Part shown: positions 58,424-64,000 of the stretch, piece after piece
Layout of the letters: every line of letters starts with the position of its first letter
Position numbering within the stretch: position 1 is the stretch's first letter
DNA from: Tetraselmis striata
Taxonomy: Eukaryota > Chlorophyta > Chlorodendrophyceae > Chlorodendrales > Chlorodendraceae
Length of the DNA stretch: 64,000 nt
Direction: 5' to 3'
Assembly (NCBI GenBank): GCA_006384855.1
Contig: VCJN01000748.1
Span: 1 to 64,000, forward strand
The notes under the pieces: generated by a model
The model's database searches: none
The model's input: the letters and a program-made list of their open reading frames with translations, nothing else
Told to the model about the DNA's origin: nothing
Translations under genes and position numbers: made by a program

Positions 58424-59672
58424 ATGTGTGCGTGCGTGTGGTGCTTCAGTGGGCCTCTGCGTGCGGAGGTGGACGCGCATTGTCAATCGTCGGCCCGCGA
58501 CCGTGACGGGTCAAACAGCACGGCGGCCCAGCTGGCATCGGCAACTTCTCAAAACACTGATATCACGCCACGGATGCGGGCGACCCTATGCGGCTGGATG
58601 GTGGAGGTGTCACAGGAGTTCAAGCTGCATCAGGAGACGCTTTTCATAGCCTTCCATCTTACGGATCGCTTTCTAGCTCGGCAGCCGGTGAGTGTACGCG
58701 GCTGTGGCATGTCGCGAACTGCAGAAAACGTGTCGCGTACTGTTTCGAAATCACACGCGTGATCTCTTTGATTACGCAAACCGGCGCGCTGACCCTGCTG
58801 AAAATTCGCAGGAGGTGACGAAGCAGCAGCTACAAATGGTCGGGACGGCCTGCCTGTTTATTGCAGCGAAGCAAGAGGAGGAAACCTTTCCAGGCCTGAC
58901 TGCGTTTTCCGAGATCGCAAATAACTCTTTCACCCCGCACGACCTCGCGAGGTTGGAAGTGCGCATCCTCATTACCCTGGAGCACCGGATCGCATCGCCA
59001 ACGCCCCGCGTGTTCCTGAGCTACCTTGTGCATGGCCTCGGGCTGAATCGAAAGGCAGCCGCTCTGGCGTCATATCTCCTGGTGAGCGCCTTACGCGGCT
59101 TTGCCGATATTCGCCTCGAGATGCGCCGCCAGCCGCCCCGCGCCGTGGACGAACCCTCGGTTTGAAATGCGGAATATGACGACCGCGGGTTTCAAATTTG
59201 ACACGCTCGAACCGGCATCATGCTCAAACTATTCAATCTTCTCCAAAAGACGGCGGTTATCGCCTTTCGCTTTGCTCTGGCGAATTAAATTACATACTGA
59301 CCGTCTGCTGTCCTCTTAATGTGACAGGAGCTATCTGTGGTCGAGAACTGCACAGTGAAGCAGCCTCCTTCAACTGCAGCAATCGCAGCAGCAGTGATCG
59401 CTGGTTGCGTCTCCGATCCTGTCTCGATTCAGTCACTGGTGAAGGGCATGCGAGGCTGTGTCCCCGAGGCGCTCCAGAACTGCGTTGTGATGCTTGTGCA
59501 GCTGTATGACCGTGCATACTATGAAGAGGACACGCTGCACTACTTCCATGTCCTGAAGGAGAAGTACGATGACCCCATCAATGAAAATGTATCATGCGCA
59601 ATCATACCCACAGCTATGGAGGAATGTGTGATCAACAGCTGGATGAGCCTCGTGCATAAGAGGGACACGTGA
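58424..59672 (+). CDS. Mitotic A/B-type cyclin
   Basis: Regulatory subunit of a cyclin-dependent kinase. Exons 58424-58687, 58812-59081 and 59328-59672 join in phase 0 at both GT-AG introns. The cyclin box N-lobe is clear: DITPRMRATLCGWMVEV, then HQETLFIAFHLTDRFL, then QLQMVGTACLFIAAKQEE in exon 2. It includes the conserved Arg, Trp, Glu and the DRFL aspartate. Exon 3 carries the C-terminal lobe. The segment upstream of the box is short, without a destruction box, so an upstream exon is likely; a plausible one ends at a CTTCTCAG/GTGCGT donor near 57999. The 5' end is therefore uncertain. A versus B type cannot be settled. Confidence 0.85.
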
Positions 59673-59699
59673 CGGCGGATACTTTTGCTGGCCTCTCTG

Positions 59700-61300
59700 G
59701 GACTACGAATGTGACGGAGTGCATACAATTATTGTGCTGTACTGCACAGCCTGCAGTGCAGGTTAAACATATTCTATACATGCGGGCGAAACATAAGATA
59801 TAACAGGGGCGAGGCTGCTGGCAACATAGATTAGTTAGCCAGGAACCACGTCTGTACCATGAGCAGGGAGATGCGTCGCTGGTGGTGTCGCACTCGGTAT
59901 ATGATTGTATCAAAATAGATAGCAAATGTTGAAATAAATTGATGAGACTGTCATCACTCCACCCCTTTTTAACTAAGCTGTCCAAACTCATTTTGTGTAG
60001 TGCGAATATGTCTCAATGTTCAAGCCTCATGAACGATACACAGTGTCCATAAGGCGTCCAAAGGAAACTGATCAGGTGCATGTCTCAAATCGGACCAAGG
60101 AGTGGACTCTTTGGAGTGAGGCGCACAAGGCTGCTGAAAAGTGTATGCGATACGACCAGCAGGCTAACCTTATCTGCTCAACTATCCGCTGTCATGAAGT
60201 ATCCATGTAGACTTTTATGAGTGCACTGAAGTATTGGACATGCAAGTCATAGTATTTTGATTTCTGGCCGTGTGTGGATATCTAGCATTAGTACATGCTA
60301 AGAACGCCAATCAAAGGGCACCAGAGCACAAATGCGGCGGGGCGGGGTGGGGGGGGGTGGGGGGGGGGTGGGGGGGTGTTCGTTGATGCACCACGTGTGG
60401 TCAGGCAGACTAGACATACTCACACATACACACTTGCTTTATTAAAATAGGTGGCAGGCATGAAAGTTCTAGCTACCCTGCCGGCATGGAACGCCATGCA
60501 TATGTTTTGCGTTATTCATAAAATACATAGTAAGCAACAGTTATTGATGCTCCAGGTCACACGGAATTACGACAAGCAAGCAGTTATTGCGGAATCAGCA
60601 TGAATGTGTGTGCTTGATATTGCCCTCACCAAAAATGAGTGTTGTATGTAGGGCTGTAGGTGTAGGTGTAGGTGTGCCAGTGTGTAGCTGTGGATGCGCA
60701 TATTGGATTCTTAATGTGTTACTATGATGGGTAACAAAAAACCGGAAAAGGTGTCATGATTTGACTACTCATATACTTGTGACAAATATTGTGGTCTCCC
60801 AATAGGGAGAATATGCCGCATACGCATCACACAACATTTGACAGAGTGTAATACATACCGACGTTGGTGGGCCGTACTGCAAGCTGGGAAATCCTATTAT
60901 AAACACTGACGATGAGAAACAGAGAACCCCTCAACGATTGAGACTCAATCAGCAGCGCTAAAAATGGCGGGGGAAGTTATCGGAGAAAAGGCACTCCCAA
61001 CTATCAGACGGTCTTACGACGGTGCTACTGCGGATAGATAGTCGCCACTACGAGATGAATTCTGAGTACCAGTACGAGTATCCTGGCGTGCTTATTGGGC
61101 TCATTCATCCCACGAGTACCAGCATAGCAGGCGGCGGTAGGGATGGCCACAGGGTAATGAGGACCAGTACCATTTTATAATTTACATACTTGACAAGTAG
61201 ACCCGTTGGAGGAGTGTGGAATACAGAGCCGCAAGGATCAATCGTGGTAGTCGCTACCCGTGTGAATTACAAAAAGGGCAGTTCCCCAGAATTAGAAAAT
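59700..61300. other. Intergenic, with G-rich and simple repeats
   Basis: A G-rich tract at about 60338-60377 (G runs broken by single T or C) could form quadruplexes. A (GGTGTA)n stretch lies at about 60655-60675. The open frame at 60016-60210 shows no family features. No gene is recognised. Confidence 0.5.
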
Positions 61301-62844
61301 CAACACAGCAAGCCGCCTAAAAGCGGCCCGCATCCCGCATAAGGCGGGATGGATGAGTGATGCGCACACGGTTCAGAGTCCGGGCCACGCGAGCACGTGT
61401 GTGTGTGGGTGATCCTCGGACGTGCTGTATGTGCAGCGTCAGCAACGGGATGGGAGACGAATCTGCGCCGTCTGATGAGGCAGCGAGCACGCTCTCGAGC
61501 GGCCACCAAGCTCAGGACCCCGAGGAAATCTCTTGCGAGCAAGGCCTCCTCATGAGCCCGGGTGATGCACCGAGTGCCCCGCGATGAGAGGGCACCCCGG
61601 TCCGCAGCCAAGCATGCGATACCACGCACTGTGCGGTGCACCCCCTTGCTCACCTCACCCACTGTGCCGAAGACCATGCCCGTGTACTCCGACATATCCA
61701 GGATGTCTCGAAGAGGACCCTTGTGTCCGGGCTCCGTGTTGTGCCACGCCGCGTCCCGCGCAGCCAACCCCCGTTGTATGTCGCCCAACAGGGAGCGCTC
61801 AAACCGATCCACAGCTGTGGCCCGGGGCACTGAAGTGTACTTGACCCCGTACCGCATAGTCTTGAACTCTAGCAGCGTGGACTTCAAGCTCCGGGGATCA
61901 TAGCTCCCGGTCACGACGTTGAACGCCGGAAGGGAGAGCTCTGCGTCCGGCACTAGGTCCTTGAGTTCATCCCGGGGTACGGTGTTGCCGAGAGGCACTG
62001 CCTGCTGGAACAAGTCATCCACCTCCCGCCGTACCGCGATACCTAGGTCGTGAACACAGTGATCGCGGAAGGCATCTGCGATAGCGTCGTGCTGTACACG
62101 CCAGTGAGCGTCTCCAGGCGCCGGGAGGTTCATGAGCGCGTCGCCGTATAGATCAACAATGACGGGGTTGTGCTCCGTCGAGGGCAGAATAATCTGGCAC
62201 CCAACCACCGGGGCCAAGCACGGGCTAGGCAAAAAGAAGTACCCGGCAGCGACCTCCCGCAGCTCATGCGGAGTCATGGCTGTCCGCGCGGTGGGGATGG
62301 CCACTGTCCACATGCCTGACGCCGCGTCGAGCTGGTTGAACAAGATCCGTTCCCTACATGTGGCAGGGAGAGCGCACACCTCATTTCGAAGCCGAGAGTT
62401 GTTGGCTTGGTCTAGAAATGCCGTCAGCTCCTTTTGCGAGCCCGACGCAGCCTCCACTTCCCGCTCTATCTGGCGTGCATCTGCGTCGCCGAGATGGCCA
62501 GCAGTAGCCGCTTGGAGGCGGCCCCACGCCTCGCGCATCTCCGCGGCGTAGCTGTCCGACCCATGAGCATCGTTGAGGAAGTGGTCATACTGGCGGGCGG
62601 AAGAATTTGCGTTGAAGCTGCCTCGGCCAAGTACGGACCCGAGCTGTGGGTCGAAGAAACCAGGGGTGGGGGTGTTGGTGCCGGAGTCGCTACCCGTACG
62701 TTGTGCAGCCCCGCGTCCGCCGACCCGCCGACCCGGGGCCCGGCGTCCATCGACGGACGGGCGGCGAGGCGGATGGATGGGCGACGGTCGTCCGGCGACC
62801 GGCGACGGACGAACGACGGCGTCCGGCGTCCGGGTCTGGTCCAC
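61300..62844 (-). CDS. Orphan protein with an EFKT motif, nuclease-like (tentative)
   Basis: A single uninterrupted frame of up to 514 codons, the longest in the window. The first 50 or so residues are Arg/Pro-rich and translate the GC-rich dispersed repeat at 62690-63120, so the true start is probably further in. The middle (about residues 75-290) has balanced composition. Residues 300-400 contain LVPDAELSLPAFNV, STLLEFKTMRYG, AVDRFERSLLGD and TGMVFGTVGEVSKGVH. From memory this recalls a domain multiplied in algal and other protist genomes. The acidic and E-F-K-T spacing is compatible with a PD-(D/E)xK nuclease fold, but that is inference. The tail after about residue 440 is low-complexity. 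Function unknown. Confidence 0.5.
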   Translation of the reverse strand: MDQTRTPDAVVRPSPVAGRPSPIHPPRRPSVDGRRAPGRRVGGRGAAQRTGSDSGTNTPTPGFFDPQLGSVLGRGSFNANSSARQYDHFLNDAHGSDSYAAEMREAWGRLQAATAGHLGDADARQIEREVEAASGSQKELTAFLDQANNSRLRNEVCALPATCRERILFNQLDAASGMWTVAIPTARTAMTPHELREVAAGYFFLPSPCLAPVVGCQIILPSTEHNPVIVDLYGDALMNLPAPGDAHWRVQHDAIADAFRDHCVHDLGIAVRREVDDLFQQAVPLGNTVPRDELKDLVPDAELSLPAFNVVTGSYDPRSLKSTLLEFKTMRYGVKYTSVPRATAVDRFERSLLGDIQRGLAARDAAWHNTEPGHKGPLRDILDMSEYTGMVFGTVGEVSKGVHRTVRGIACLAADRGALSSRGTRCITRAHEEALLARDFLGVLSLVAARERARCLIRRRRFVSHPVADAAHTARPRITHTHTCSRGPDSEPCAHHSSIPPYAGCGPLLGGLLC

Positions 62845-63120
62845 GCTGCGGGCTCGGCGCTTCGCGCCATGCCCGCCCCGTAGACCCGACGAACCGCGAC
62901 GACCGGCCGCCCGACCGGCGGCCGGCCGACCGGTACCCGTACCGATAGTCAGCAGCAGGCGGTAGTAATATAAGCAGCGCGAAGGTTATTTGGGCCTGCG
63001 CGGAATTATAGCGGAAGCTATAACGGATACAACTGTGAACATATAATATAATCTATGCGAAACCGTTCCGAAATTTGGCGACCGATTCACGCACTCACGC
63101 ACGCACGCACAGACTCACCT
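62690..63120 (-). repeat. Right copy of the inverted dispersed repeat pair
   Basis: Reverse complement of 660-1125. The copy merges on its left into the orphan reading frame and extends on its right through GCGAAACCGTTCCGAA to a CGCACTCACGCACGCACG simple repeat. Confidence 0.75.
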
Positions 63121-63339
63121 CGCAATGAATATGGTACCGCAAGGATGCAGTCACTACGCGATCTTACTTAAATGCTCATGTAAGTATAGTCACTACGCGA
63201 TCTTACGGGCAGTATATGGCCACCCGGCTACCCGTTCGCGTTACGGCTTAAGACTACTGTAGGTATAGATAGAATGCTACCCTAAAAGCGAATCAGGATT
63301 ATATAACATGGTTTAGGAGACAAAATCCTGGAAAATCCT

Positions 63340-63371
<32 letters not shown>

Positions 63372-64000
63372 GTCGGTTCGACATTGCAAATTCCGTTCGA
63401 CAACCCGTCAGACACGGCCGAGCATCGTTGCTATACCACTACTGTACATGAGCCACGACCGCCGGCGCACCCATACGATGCCACGACCCACAGAGTGACA
63501 CAATGTTGGCGCCGTGCTGCCCAATGCACGCAAAAGCTGCGCGGTGCTTGCACGCAAGCACCCCGCCGCCGCCGCCGTGGCGGCATCATTCTGCACCATA
63601 TATATCATTCGGCGACTGCGAATCAGCCATACTACCCCATTGCGGCGAACATATTAGCCCCAAAGTTGGCGACGGAGGCGCTTAATTGATGAGGATGTAG
63701 TTATCCCACTAATTTGTGTTGCTGGTTGTGGTGGTGGGGGGGGGGGGGGGGGGAGCTCAGCGGTTACATGCAACCCGCAGGAGCGCAATATAACCATTCT
63801 AACGGCGCGGGACGGGGCTGTGCGTACATGGCAAGTGCATAGCAGCCGTGACGAGGCATTGCTGCCCCTCAGAGACACCGGGGGGGGGGGGGGGGGGGCA
63901 GTGCATTGTAAATCACGTTACAACTACAATGCATGTTCATTTGTGAGTTATTGCCAAGACGAGCTACACGGCGGAGGAAAGGACGACGATGGGTGTCGCA
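63121..64000. other. Right end of window, no gene recognised
   Basis: Contains a 29-nt poly(G) run at 63342-63370 and shorter G runs near 63738-63753 and 63880-63898. TCACTACGCGATCTTAC occurs twice (about 63150 and 63188). No protein-like frame. Confidence 0.5.

Overview
This is nuclear DNA of a eukaryote. Protein genes are split by many short introns with recognisable donor and acceptor sites, there are no operons, and the repeats are eukaryotic (a tRNA-derived SINE, a Mutator-like DNA transposon, satellite DNA). The moderately GC-rich composition, intron-dense small genes and gene set suit a unicellular green alga (chlorophyte), but that is an inference. An unusual local signature is the abundance of 10-37 nt poly(C)/poly(G) runs, many of them just inside introns.

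Seven host genes are recognised, and for five of them the exon chain closes in frame from start to stop. In order: an NADPH oxidase/ferric reductase-like flavocytochrome (+, 1786-4594); a mitochondrial class III CoA-transferase of the SUGCT type (-, 7559-10742, ten exons); a flavin-containing monooxygenase (+, 26601-28380, two exons); the 64-kDa cleavage stimulation factor subunit CSTF2 (-, 28841-32721, eight exons); Tudor-SN/SND1 (+, 36552-45365, seventeen exons); an SLC25A44-like mitochondrial carrier (-, 47513-52263, twelve exons); and an A/B-type cyclin (+, about 58424-59672). They are independent housekeeping or metabolic genes. CSTF2 and SND1 both act on RNA, and the CoA-transferase and the carrier both serve mitochondrial acyl/amino-acid metabolism, but the sequence shows no shared regulation.

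Between about 13 and 26.5 kb lies a nested repeat block. A dispersed repeat interrupted by a 263-bp tRNA-derived SINE with a 14-bp target duplication is followed by a second dispersed repeat whose copies at 14.74-15.11 kb and 26.04-26.32 kb flank the block in direct orientation. Inside is a decayed tyrosine-recombinase element, itself interrupted by a 7.2-kb DNA transposon with 61-bp inverted ends and a 10-bp target duplication. That transposon carries two convergent genes separated by a satellite array. A second repeat-rich zone (52.4-57.3 kb) holds further copies of these families and several unidentified coding-like stretches. The window ends are occupied by two inverted copies of a roughly 450-bp repeat. 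Next to the right-hand copy is an intact orphan open reading frame (61300-62844).

The most unusual observations are poly(C) runs placed 3-21 nt downstream of at least twelve 5' splice sites on the coding strand, an excess of GC-AG introns (five of about 47), and the architecture of the 7.2-kb transposon.
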